A DNA stretch of 64,000 bases from Sphingomonas sp. TDK1 (GTDB lineage: Bacteria; Pseudomonadota; Alphaproteobacteria; Sphingomonadales; Sphingomonadaceae). Within the stretch, counting starts at the first letter, position 1; every line of letters starts with the position of its first letter. The translations under genes and the position numbers were made by a program. Location of the stretch: NCBI RefSeq assembly GCF_001650735.1, contig NZ_LXVY01000020.1:1-64000 (forward strand), read 5' to 3'. The notes beneath the pieces were generated by a model that was given only the letters and a program-made list of their open reading frames with translations, did not search any database and had not been told where the DNA came from. Positions 18,241 to 26,477 of this stretch are shown here, piece by piece.

Positions 18241-20784
18241 TTAGCGCGCCCCGCGCGCCCTTGCATCAGCGTTTTTCGTCCGTAGCGTCGCGGAGGCCGC
18301 CGCCGGGTCGTCGGGCCAGGGGTGGCGGGGATAGCGGCCGCGCATTTCCTTGGCGACCGCCGCCCAGCTCCCCTTCCAGAACCCCGGCAGGTCGCGCGTC
18401 GTCTGGATCGGCCTGCCCGCGGGCGACGTGAGGCTGAGCACCAGCGGGACATGGCCGCCGATCATCGGATGCTCGGCGAGGCCGAACAGCGCCTGGACGC
18501 GCACTTCCACGGTGGGACCGGCTTCGGCGGCATAGTCGATCGGATGGGACGAGCCCGCAGGCGTCTCGAAGCGCGCCGGGGCGAGCCGGTCGAGCGTCTT
18601 CAGCCCGTCCCAGCCGAGCAGGTTCTGCAGCGCCTGGGTGAGCGATTCGGGTGCCACCGCATCGAGCCGACGCTTGCCCGCCAGTGCGGCGGGGAGCCAG
18701 TCGTCGAGCGTGGCGAGCAGCGCTTCGTCGGTCAGCGCGTCGATGCGCGCATAGGCGCCGCGGGTGCGGAGCGCCTGAGCGGTGTCGGACCAGGGGAGCA
18801 GATGCAGGCCGTGGGTGCGAACGCCCTCCAGCAGCGCCGATTCGATCTCGGCGGGTGTCGCGCCCGAGTCGCTGCCGCCGGAGAGGCGAACGGCGCCCAG
18901 CCGGCGTTCGCGCAGCGCCTCGATACGGCCGGTGGTCGGATCGAAGGTCACGGCGCGGCGAGTCTCGATACGATCGGCGAACAGCGATTCGACCGTGGCC
19001 GCGTCGATCGGCGCGGCGGAAAGGATGCGCGCGCCGGCGGCCATGCCCTGCGTCTCGGCGACAGCAAGCCAGTCGGCGCGGGCGAGCGGCGAAGTCGGGT
19101 CCAGCTTGAACCCGCGGCCGCCGACCGAGGCCCAGGTCTCGCCCGAGCCGTCGCGGCGCTTGGCGACGCGATCGGGGAAGGCGAGCGCGACGCAGAGGGC
19201 GACATCTTCTCCCTGCGCTCCCCCTCCCGCGCGCGGGAGGGGGCCGGGGGGTGGCCCCCCGGCCGCCGCACCGGAATCCCGTGTGGAGCGCGGGGGCCCA
19301 CCCCCTAGCCCCCTCCCGCTCGCGGGAGGGGGGACCAGCCTGCTCCACCGTTCCGCCAGGCGCCGCCCATTTTCCGCCCGCTGGCCGCGCTCGCCCTTCC
19401 AGCGGCGCAGGCGCAGTTCGAGATCGGCGTCACTGCCCCCCAGCCCCCGTTCGCCGAGCAACACCGCGACCTCGGCCGCGGTCCGCGCCAGTCCGCGCTC
19501 GCTCGCGCGGACCAGCATATGGCCCAGCCGCGGCGGCAGCGGCAGGCGGGCGATCGCCTTGCCGTGGTCGGTCGGGCGACCGTCGCCGTCGATCGCCTCC
19601 AGTGCCCCCAGCCGCGCCCGCGCCTCGGCGATCGCAGCTTCCGGCGGCGGATCGAGCCAGGCCAGCTGGCGCGGATCGGTCACGCCCCAAAGCGCGCAAT
19701 CGAGCATCAGCGCCGACAGGTCGGCCTCGAGAATTTCCGGCGGATCGAAGCGCGGCAGCCCCGCCGTAGCCGCCTCTTCCCATAGCCGATAGGCCGTTCC
19801 CGATCCCTGCCGCGCCGCACGCCCCGCCCGCTGCGTGACCGCCGCCTGGCTGGCCCGCTCGGTCACCAGCCGCGTCATCCCCGCCGCACGATCATAGCGC
19901 GGCCGCCGCGCCAGCCCCGAATCGACCACCACGCGGATGCCGTCGAGCGTCAGCGAGGTCTCGGCGATCGACGTCGCCAGCACGATCTTGCGCCGCCCCT
20001 CGGGATCGGGTGCGATCGCGGCGCGCTGGGCCGCGGGCTCCAGGCTGCCGTGCAGCCGGTGCAACACCGCGCCGCCTACGTCGCCCAGCCGCTCCGCTGT
20101 CCGCTCGATCTCGGCCACACCCGGCAGGAAAGCGAGGATGCCCCCCTCCTCTTCGCGCAGTGCCAGCCGCACCGCGCCCGCCACGCTATCCTCGATCCGC
20201 GCTTCCGCCGCGCGGCCGAGATGGCGCAACGTCAGCGGGAAGCTGCGGCCTTCGCTCTCCACCACCGGCGCATCGCCCATGAGTCCCGAGAAGCGGGTAC
20301 CGTCGAGCGTCGCCGACATCGCCACCAGCCGCAGGTCGGGCCGCAGCGCGCCCTGCGCATCGAGCGCCAGTGCCAGCCCGAAATCGCTGTCGAGGCTGCG
20401 CTCATGCACTTCGTCGAACAGCACGGCGGAAACGCCAGCCAGCTCCGGATCGGACTGGATTCGATTGACGAAGATTCCCTCGGTAACGACCGTCACCCGC
20501 GTCGCCGCCGTGCGCTTGGTGTCCATTCGCGTGGCATAGCCGAAGGTCCTGCCGACCCCCTCGCCCGCGAGCGCCGCCATCCGCTCCGCGGCCGCGCGCG
20601 CCGCCAGCCTGCGGGGGGACAGCAACAGGATTTCTCCGGTGCACCACGCCTCGCCGAGCAGCGCCGGTGCCACCGCCGTGGTCTTGCCCGCACCCGGCGG
20701 CGCGACCAGCACGGCATTGCTATCCCCACGCAATGCAGCGAGCAGCGCCGGCAAAACCGCGTGGATCGGCAGGGGTGACGTCAT
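18241..20784 (-). CDS. hrpB: ATP-dependent helicase HrpB with an in-frame repeat insertion
   Basis: An 847-residue DEAH-type superfamily 2 helicase. Motifs: Walker A APPGAGKT (about 28-35), DEVH in VLFDEVHERS, SAT in VAMSATLDG, QRAGRAAR for motif VI, then the HrpB C-terminal domain. Between the helicase core and the C-terminal region (AERWSR before, EDVALCVALAFPDR after) lies a Pro/Gly/Arg-rich segment of roughly 40 residues. It is encoded by a palindromic repeat (19220-19333) and is absent from the family consensus. The reading frame is kept, so the protein is probably functional. Confidence 0.93.
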   Translation of the reverse strand: MTSPLPIHAVLPALLAALRGDSNAVLVAPPGAGKTTAVAPALLGEAWCTGEILLLSPRRLAARAAAERMAALAGEGVGRTFGYATRMDTKRTAATRVTVVTEGIFVNRIQSDPELAGVSAVLFDEVHERSLDSDFGLALALDAQGALRPDLRLVAMSATLDGTRFSGLMGDAPVVESEGRSFPLTLRHLGRAAEARIEDSVAGAVRLALREEEGGILAFLPGVAEIERTAERLGDVGGAVLHRLHGSLEPAAQRAAIAPDPEGRRKIVLATSIAETSLTLDGIRVVVDSGLARRPRYDRAAGMTRLVTERASQAAVTQRAGRAARQGSGTAYRLWEEAATAGLPRFDPPEILEADLSALMLDCALWGVTDPRQLAWLDPPPEAAIAEARARLGALEAIDGDGRPTDHGKAIARLPLPPRLGHMLVRASERGLARTAAEVAVLLGERGLGGSDADLELRLRRWKGERGQRAENGRRLAERWSRLVPPPASGRGLGGGPPRSTRDSGAAAGGPPPGPLPRAGGGAQGEDVALCVALAFPDRVAKRRDGSGETWASVGGRGFKLDPTSPLARADWLAVAETQGMAAGARILSAAPIDAATVESLFADRIETRRAVTFDPTTGRIEALRERRLGAVRLSGGSDSGATPAEIESALLEGVRTHGLHLLPWSDTAQALRTRGAYARIDALTDEALLATLDDWLPAALAGKRRLDAVAPESLTQALQNLLGWDGLKTLDRLAPARFETPAGSSHPIDYAAEAGPTVEVRVQALFGLAEHPMIGGHVPLVLSLTSPAGRPIQTTRDLPGFWKGSWAAVAKEMRGRYPRHPWPDDPAAASATLRTKNADARARGAR
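19220..19333. repeat. Palindromic repeat element inside hrpB
   Basis: Two GC-rich hairpins in an inverted pair: CCCCCTCCCGC with GCGGGAGGGGG at 19220-19243, and CCCCCTCCCGC with GCGGGAGGGGG at 19309-19332, separated by about 65 bases rich in GGGGCC and GGCCCC. This is the form of a REP/BIME-like intergenic repeat of sphingomonads, here sitting in a coding region at a length (114 bases) that is a multiple of three. Confidence 0.85.
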
Positions 20785-20844
20785 TCGGCTGCAACCATTC
20801 GGGACAAGCGTGGTTAGGCGGACTCACCGCCAGAGGAGCGCGAC

Positions 20845-21060
20845 ATGGCACGAATCCTTTCCCAGTTCACCATCACCCCCGATAGCGACGGCGATTACAC
20901 CCTCCACCTCGAGGACGAGGACGGCGAAACGATCGAAATGACGGCGAGCTACGAGCAGCTCGACCTGATCGTCGAAGCGATCGAGGACGTGCTCGACATG
21001 GACGAGGAAGACGCCCTCGAAGTCGACGCGGACGAAGAAGAGAAGACGACCGACGAATAA
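20845..21060 (+). CDS. Small highly acidic protein
   Basis: A 71-residue protein, unrecognised. The first half is beta-like (MARILSQFTITPDSDGDY), while the second half is dominated by Asp and Glu (VLDMDEEDALEVDADEEE). A GAGG sequence lies 13 bases before the ATG. It is divergent from hrpB and convergent with ispB, with a hairpin after it. The strong net negative charge suggests a nucleic-acid mimic or a metal/cation-binding role, but nothing proves either. Confidence 0.7.
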   Translation: MARILSQFTITPDSDGDYTLHLEDEDGETIEMTASYEQLDLIVEAIEDVLDMDEEDALEVDADEEEKTTDE

Positions 21061-21083
21061 TCCGTCGGCACCTTTTGATGACC

Positions 21084-21127
21084 GCATTTTCCGAGTCGCG
21101 GATCGCGAGCGATCCACTGGAAAATGC
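21084..21127. terminator. Nested inverted repeat between convergent genes (bidirectional terminator)
   Basis: GCATTTTCC (21084-21092) pairs with GGAAAATGC (21119-21127), and inside it GGATCG-CGAG-CGATCC forms a second stem. The hairpin sits between two convergent genes, ending at 21060 and 21143. T-rich and A-rich sides allow termination in both directions. The nine-base outer stem without a mismatch makes chance unlikely. Confidence 0.6.
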
Positions 21128-21142
21128 TCCGGCCGGCGCGCG

Positions 21143-22156
21143 TCAGTAGGCGCGCGCCACCGCGAATTCCACGGCTTCCACCATCGCGTCCTTCGCCTCG
21201 CAGGCGCGGAAGCCGCCCAGGGCGTCGATCGCGCGCTGGCCGTAATGCCGGGCACGGGCGAGCGTATCGTCCACCGCGCGACAGCTGCGCACCAGCCGGA
21301 TCGCCTCGGCGAAATCCTCGTCCGAGATGCGGCGCCCCGAAATCGCTTCCTTCCAGAAGCCGCGTTCCGTCTCGTCGCCGCGCGCGTACGCCAGGATCAC
21401 CGGCAGCGTCATCTTGCCTTCGCGGAAATCGTCGCCGGCATCCTTGCCCATGGTCGACGCGTCCGAAATATAATCGATCGCGTCGTCGACCAGCTGGAAG
21501 GCGATGCCGAGGTTGCGGCCATAGGCGTCTAGCGCCAGCTCTTCCGCCTCGGGGCGCTCGGCGACCACGGCAGCGACGCGGCAGGCAGCGGCGAACAGCG
21601 CGGCGGTCTTGGCACCGATGATGTCGAGATAGCGGTCCTCGGACAGGTCGATCCGGCGGACCGCGGTCAGCTGGTTCACTTCGCCTTCCGCGATCACCGC
21701 GCTAGCGTTCGACAGGATGTGGAGCGCCTTCAGGCTCTCCGCCTCGACCATCAGCTCGAACGAGCGGCTGAACAGGAAGTCGCCGACCAGCACGCTGGCC
21801 GGGTTGCCCCAGATGATGTTGGCAGTGCGGCGGCCGCGGCGCAGGTCGGAACTGTCGACCACGTCGTCATGGAGCAGCGTCGCGGTGTGGATGAACTCCA
21901 CCGCGGCGGACAGCTTGTGGTGGCGCGTGCCCGAATAACCGAGCAGCCGGGCGCTCGCGAGCGTCAACATCGGCCGCATCCGCTTGCCGCCGCCCGCGAT
22001 CAGGTGACCGGCAAGCTCCGGAATCAGCGGGATTTCCGACTGCATGCGATCGAGGATCACCGCGTTGACCAGGTTCATGTCCTGGGCGACCAGCGCCATG
22101 ATCGGATCGAGCGAGGGCTGGGTTCGCGACCCCAGGCGGTGGACGGTAGCGCTCAT
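21143..22156 (-). CDS. ispB: Polyprenyl diphosphate synthase (ubiquinone side chain)
   Basis: A 337-residue all-trans polyprenyl synthase that builds the long isoprenoid tail of ubiquinone (decaprenyl in sphingomonads; chain length is inferred from the group, not read here). The first Asp-rich motif is LLHDDVVDSSDLRRG and the second is QLVDDAIDY, both intact; GGGKRMRPML is the substrate-binding loop. The ATG at 22156 (MSATVHRLG) gives the normal length, although the frame stays open further. It is divergent from the chorismate mutase gene. Confidence 0.93.
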   Translation of the reverse strand: MSATVHRLGSRTQPSLDPIMALVAQDMNLVNAVILDRMQSEIPLIPELAGHLIAGGGKRMRPMLTLASARLLGYSGTRHHKLSAAVEFIHTATLLHDDVVDSSDLRRGRRTANIIWGNPASVLVGDFLFSRSFELMVEAESLKALHILSNASAVIAEGEVNQLTAVRRIDLSEDRYLDIIGAKTAALFAAACRVAAVVAERPEAEELALDAYGRNLGIAFQLVDDAIDYISDASTMGKDAGDDFREGKMTLPVILAYARGDETERGFWKEAISGRRISDEDFAEAIRLVRSCRAVDDTLARARHYGQRAIDALGGFRACEAKDAMVEAVEFAVARAY

Positions 22157-22237
22157 ATGCAGGTGCCTCTGGCCTTTGTGCATTGCAAAGGCAAGAGGCG
22201 CTTGCATGGCCGTGCCGCAGCGGCAAAAGAGAATGCC

Positions 22238-22546
22238 ATGACCGACGCGACGCTGACCCGCTTCCGCCAGAGCATCGACAATATCGATGCGGCGCTCGTC
22301 TTCATGCTCGCCGAGCGGTTCAAGGTGACGCAGGCCGTCGGGCGCTACAAGGCCGAAGCCGGGCTGCCCCCGGCCGATCCGGGCCGCGAGGAGGCGCAGA
22401 TCGCGCGGCTGCGCGGGCTGGCCCAGACCGCGGATCTCGACCCCGAATTTTCCGAGAAGTTCCTGCGTTTCATCATCGACGAGGTGATCCGCCACCATCG
22501 CCAGGCGCAGGAAGCCGAGAGCGATACCGGAACCCCCGGGGCCTGA
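22238..22546 (+). CDS. Chorismate mutase, AroQ type
   Basis: A 102-residue monofunctional chorismate mutase that converts chorismate to prephenate for Phe/Tyr synthesis. The helical AroQ pattern is clear: LTRFRQSIDNIDAALVFMLAERF, then VGRYKAEAGLPPADPGREE and the C-terminal FIIDEVIRHHRQ. Arg and Lys positions in helix 1 (FRQSIDN) and VGRYK correspond to substrate-binding residues of the family. It is followed 37 bases later by the GH130 gene. Confidence 0.88.
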   Translation: MTDATLTRFRQSIDNIDAALVFMLAERFKVTQAVGRYKAEAGLPPADPGREEAQIARLRGLAQTADLDPEFSEKFLRFIIDEVIRHHRQAQEAESDTGTPGA

Positions 22547-22583
22547 CTCCGTTGCTGGGCGTGAAACCCGAGGGGGCAAACGC

Positions 22584-23699
22584 TTGAGCGACGATTATCT
22601 GATCTTCCGGCCCGACGATGTCGACCTCAGCCGCTCGCCGCTGCGGGCCGGTGTCGACGACGGCACGTACGTGCTCGGCGCGTTCAACCCCGGATTCGCA
22701 CGGCTGCCCAACGGCAATCTGCTGCTGATGGTGCGCGTTGCGGAAGCACTGCGCGATCCGGTGGTGGAGGGCCATGCGCGAGCGATTCGCTGGACGCCGT
22801 CGGGCTATGTGCTCGATGCCCATGCCGTAGCCGGGCTCGACATGGCCGATCCGCGCCAGTTCGCGCTCAAGGATCGCACCCCCCGGCTGCTCGGGCTCAC
22901 CTCGCTGTCCTGGCTGCTTCCGGTGGAGCTGGATGCCGATGCCCGCACGGTGGTGGCCGCGCATTACGACAAGGCGATCGCGCCCTCGGCCTCCTATCTC
23001 GATTACGGCGTCGAGGATGCGCGGATCAGTTTGATCGACGGCACCTATTGGATGACCGTGTGCGGCGTCTCGGCGGAGCGGCACTGCACCGCGATGTATC
23101 GCTCCACCAACGGCCTCGACTGGGAGCTGCTCGGGGTGGTGCTCGACCACCAGAACAAGGACATGCTGCTGTTCGAGGGGCGGATCGGCGGGTTCTTCCA
23201 CGCGCTCACCCGGCCGCTGGGCGAGGTGTATTTCGCCTATCCGGACGACTCTCCCTGGCTGGGCGGCCCCTCGATCAACCTCGCCCGCTCGCCCGACGGG
23301 CTGCACTGGAAGCCGCTCGACCGGCCGGGCATCCGCGCGCGCAAGGGCTCGACCTCGAACCAGCGGATCGGCGGCGGCAGCCAGCCGGTGCTGACCGATG
23401 CGGGCTGGCTGCTGATCTACCACGGTGTCGAGAAGCGCGATTCCGTCGGCATCTACCGCAGCTTCTGGGCGCTGCTCGACCGCGACGATCCCAGCGTGAT
23501 CCTGCGGCAGGAAGACACGGTGCCGCTGCTGGAGGCCAGTCCGGCGCTGACCGCGGACATCGCGCACCAGCTGTATCTGCCGACGCCGGTGGTGTTCACC
23601 ACCGGGCTGGTCGATGCCGGCGACCGCTACATCGTCGCGAGCGGCGAGGCGGATCTGGCCTGCCGGATCACGCATATCCCGAAGGCGCGATTCCGGTGA
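22584..23699 (+). CDS. Glycoside hydrolase family 130 protein (mannoside phosphorylase-like)
   Basis: A 371-residue five-bladed propeller enzyme of GH130. Members phosphorolyse beta-mannosides such as mannosyl-glucose or mannobiose. Conserved blocks: FNPGFARLPNGNLLLMVRV, the catalytic region GVEDARISLIDG (Asp as proton donor), and GGGSQPVLTDAGWLLIYHGV. The start is a TTG at 22584 with GAGGGGG before it; no in-frame ATG fits. It heads a cluster with a GH13 enzyme and a GT4 glycosyltransferase, all on one strand. Confidence 0.85.
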   Translation: MSDDYLIFRPDDVDLSRSPLRAGVDDGTYVLGAFNPGFARLPNGNLLLMVRVAEALRDPVVEGHARAIRWTPSGYVLDAHAVAGLDMADPRQFALKDRTPRLLGLTSLSWLLPVELDADARTVVAAHYDKAIAPSASYLDYGVEDARISLIDGTYWMTVCGVSAERHCTAMYRSTNGLDWELLGVVLDHQNKDMLLFEGRIGGFFHALTRPLGEVYFAYPDDSPWLGGPSINLARSPDGLHWKPLDRPGIRARKGSTSNQRIGGGSQPVLTDAGWLLIYHGVEKRDSVGIYRSFWALLDRDDPSVILRQEDTVPLLEASPALTADIAHQLYLPTPVVFTTGLVDAGDRYIVASGEADLACRITHIPKARFR

Positions 23700-23720
23700 G
23701 CCTCCCTGCCTTCCACCGTG

Positions 23721-23738
23721 CCCCTGCGAAAGCAGGGG
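23721..23738. repeat. GAAA-loop palindromic repeat, copy 1
   Basis: CCCCTGC-GAAA-GCAGGGG, a perfect seven-base stem with a GAAA tetraloop, lies between the GH130 and GH13 genes. The same 18 bases occur twice more at 25359 and 25413. Confidence 0.85.
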
Positions 23739-23760
23739 CACGAGCTACAGGACTCCCCCA

Positions 23761-25344
23761 ATGACCGAACCGCTGTGGTGGCAAAAGGGCGTGATCTACC
23801 AGGTCTATCCGCGTTCGTTCGCCGACTCGAACGGCGACGGCATCGGTGACCTGGCGGGTATCACCGCGCGGCTCGACTATCTGGTCGATCTCGGCGTCGA
23901 CGCGGTATGGCTGTCGCCGATCTTCCCCTCGCCCATGGCCGATTTCGGCTATGACGTGGCGGACTATTGCGGGATCGATCCGCGCTTCGGCACCCTCGCC
24001 GACTTCGATCGCCTACGCGACGCCGCGCACGCCCGCGGCCTCAAGCTGCTGCTCGACTTCGTCCCCAACCACAGCTCGAGCGAACACCCCTGGTTCCTGG
24101 AGAGCAAGTCCGCGCGCACCAGCCCCAAGCGTGACTGGTATATCTGGCGCGACCCCGCCCCCGACGGCGGCCCGCCCAACAACTGGCAGAGCTATTTCGG
24201 CGGCAGCGCCTGGGAGTGGGACGATGCCACCGGCCAATATTATCTCCACCAGTTCCTGAAAGAGCAGCCCGAGCTCAACTGGCGCAACCCGGCGCTGCGC
24301 GCGGCGATGCTCAACGCGATGCGCTTCTGGTTCGATCGCGGCGTCGACGGCTTTCGCATCGACGTATTGTGGCTGGCGATCAAGCACCCCGACTTCCCCG
24401 ACAACCCCGCCAACCCGGACTGGCGCGAAGGCATGCAGGACATCGAGCGGCTGCTGCCGGTTCATTCCGCCGACCAGCCCGAGATGATGGAGATCATCGC
24501 GGCGATGCGCGACGTGGCGGAAGCCTATCCCGAGCGGGTGCTGATCGGCGAGATCTACCTGCCGATCCCGCGCCTCGTCGCCTATTATGGCGAAGGCGGG
24601 AACGGCGTGCACTTGCCCTTCAACTTCCACCTGCTCGACGCCCGCTGGGATGCCGCGGCGCTCGCCGCACTGATCAGCGACTATGAAGGCGCGCTCCCGG
24701 TCGATGGCTGGCCCAACTGGGTGCTCGGCAACCACGACAAGCCGCGCGTCGCCTCGCGGGTGGGTCCCGAGCAGGCGGCGGTGGCGATGCTGCTGCTGCT
24801 CACCCTGCGCGGTACGCCGACGCTCTACCAGGGCGACGAACTCGGCATGCCCAATGTCGCCATCCCGCCCGACCGCGTGCGCGACCCCCAGGCCCTGCGC
24901 GAGCCGGACACCGCGTTCAATCGCGACGAAGTCCGCACACCGATGCCCTGGGATGCCAGCGCGCATGCCGGGTTCAGCACGGTCGAGCCCTGGCTGCCGC
25001 TCAACCCCGATTGGGCGGAGCGCAACGTGATGGCGCAGCGCGACGCGCCGGACTCGATGCTGACCTACACCCGCGCGCTGCTCCAGCTGCGGCGGGCACA
25101 TCCGGCGCTGTCGATGGGGAGCTGGCATTCGGTGTCGAGCGATGGCGCCGTGCTGGCGTATGAACGCCGGCATGGCGACGCGCGCGTGCTGATCGCGCTC
25201 AACCTGTCCGATGCGCCGCAGACATTGACGTTGCCGGAATGGGCCATGGCACTGACGCCCGCGCTCACCACGCCCGGTCACGACTTCCGCGTGGAGGGTA
25301 CGACCCTCCCCCTCGCCCCGAACCAAGGCATCCTGCTCGCATGA
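23761..25344 (+). CDS. GH13 alpha-glucosidase (oligo-1,6-glucosidase-like)
   Basis: A 527-residue alpha-amylase family enzyme acting on alpha-glucosidic oligosaccharides. The (beta/alpha)8 barrel motifs are complete: DFVPNHSS (region I), DGFRIDVLWL with the nucleophile Asp (region II), LIGEIYLP with the acid/base Glu (region III) and VLGNHDKPR with the stabilising Asp (region IV). The N-terminus WWQKGVIYQVYPRSFADSNG is typical of cytoplasmic alpha-glucosidases, with no signal peptide. The C-terminal domain ends in LPLAPNQGILLA. Confidence 0.93.
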   Translation: MTEPLWWQKGVIYQVYPRSFADSNGDGIGDLAGITARLDYLVDLGVDAVWLSPIFPSPMADFGYDVADYCGIDPRFGTLADFDRLRDAAHARGLKLLLDFVPNHSSSEHPWFLESKSARTSPKRDWYIWRDPAPDGGPPNNWQSYFGGSAWEWDDATGQYYLHQFLKEQPELNWRNPALRAAMLNAMRFWFDRGVDGFRIDVLWLAIKHPDFPDNPANPDWREGMQDIERLLPVHSADQPEMMEIIAAMRDVAEAYPERVLIGEIYLPIPRLVAYYGEGGNGVHLPFNFHLLDARWDAAALAALISDYEGALPVDGWPNWVLGNHDKPRVASRVGPEQAAVAMLLLLTLRGTPTLYQGDELGMPNVAIPPDRVRDPQALREPDTAFNRDEVRTPMPWDASAHAGFSTVEPWLPLNPDWAERNVMAQRDAPDSMLTYTRALLQLRRAHPALSMGSWHSVSSDGAVLAYERRHGDARVLIALNLSDAPQTLTLPEWAMALTPALTTPGHDFRVEGTTLPLAPNQGILLA

Positions 25345-25358
25345 TCATCCTCCCCGCG

Positions 25359-25430
25359 CCCCTGCGAAAGCAGGGGCCCAGAGCACCAAGCGATTCGCGC
25401 TCCTACCCTGGGCCCCTGCTTTCGCAGGGG
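25359..25430. repeat. Inverted pair of GAAA-loop palindromes (BIME-like)
   Basis: Two copies of CCCCTGC-GAAA-GCAGGGG, at 25359-25376 and in inverse orientation at 25413-25430. They are extended by CCCAG on the inner side of the left copy and CTGGG on the right copy, so the whole 72-base unit can fold as a large cruciform. It sits between the GH13 and GT4 genes. This arrangement is that of bacterial interspersed mosaic elements. Confidence 0.85.
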
Positions 25431-25456
25431 TACGGGCGGGAAAGGGGCACCCCCGC

Positions 25457-26470
25457 ATGAAGATCGCCATGCTCGCGCCGATCGCCTGGCGCACCCCGCC
25501 GCGGCATTACGGGCCCTGGGAGCTGGTGACGAGCCTGCTCACCGAAGCGCTGGTCGCCCGGGGCATCGACGTCACGCTGTTCGCCACGCAGGATTCCGTC
25601 ACCACCGCGCGCCTCGCCGGGGTTGTGCCGCGCGGCTACGAGGAAGATCCGGCGATCGACGCAAAGGTGTGGGAATATGCCCATCAGTCGCACCTCTTCG
25701 CCCGGGCGGGCGAGTTCGACCTGATCCACAACCAGGCCGATTTCCCCGCGCACGCCTATGCGCCGCTGGTCGACACGCCGATGGTGACGACGATCCACGG
25801 CTTCTCCTCCGAACGCATCCTGCCGATGTACAAGCCGTTCGAGGAGCGCGTGCACTATGTCGCGATCTCGGATGCCGATCGGCACCCGGCGCTGCGCTAT
25901 GCCGCGACCATCCACCACGGCATCCGGCTCGACGAATTCGCCTTCGACGCCGAGGGCAGCGACGACCTGCTGTTCTTCGGCCGCATGCACCCCGACAAGG
26001 GCGCGGCCGAAGCGATCGCCGTCGCCCGGGCGACCGGCCGCCGGCTCGATCTCTACGGCATCGTCCAGGACCAGGGCTATTTCGAGCGGGACGTGCAGCC
26101 GCACCTCAACGACCGCATCGTCTATCACGGCCCCGTCGGCGGCGAGGAACGCCTCCGCGCGCTCGGCAGCGCCCGCGCGCTTCTCCACCTGATCAACTTC
26201 GACGAGCCCTTCGGCCTGTCGGTGATCGAGGCGATGGCGTGCGGCACGCCGGTGATCGCGATTCGCCGCGGATCGATGCCGGAGCTGATCGACGACGGCG
26301 CGACCGGCATCCTGGTCCGCTCGGCAGACGAGGCGGTGGCCGCCGTCGACCGCGTCGGAGCCATCGACCGCGCCGCCTGTCGTGCGGCCGTCGAAGCGCG
26401 ATTTTCGGTGGGGGCGATGGCGGATGCCTATATCGCGCTCTATCACCGCATCCTGGACGGCGACGCCTAG
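25457..26470 (+). CDS. Glycosyltransferase family 4
   Basis: A 337-residue GT-B fold retaining glycosyltransferase. N-terminal [32 protein letters not shown] in the acceptor domain, [15 protein letters not shown] at the domain boundary, and the donor-binding [17 protein letters not shown] (E-x7-E motif) are present. It has no membrane segment. Its position after GH130 and GH13 genes suggests work on the same oligosaccharide or a glycoside made from it; donor and acceptor are unknown. Confidence 0.88.
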   Translation: MKIAMLAPIAWRTPPRHYGPWELVTSLLTEALVARGIDVTLFATQDSVTTARLAGVVPRGYEEDPAIDAKVWEYAHQSHLFARAGEFDLIHNQADFPAHAYAPLVDTPMVTTIHGFSSERILPMYKPFEERVHYVAISDADRHPALRYAATIHHGIRLDEFAFDAEGSDDLLFFGRMHPDKGAAEAIAVARATGRRLDLYGIVQDQGYFERDVQPHLNDRIVYHGPVGGEERLRALGSARALLHLINFDEPFGLSVIEAMACGTPVIAIRRGSMPELIDDGATGILVRSADEAVAAVDRVGAIDRAACRAAVEARFSVGAMADAYIALYHRILDGDA

Positions 26471-26477
26471 GGTACGC

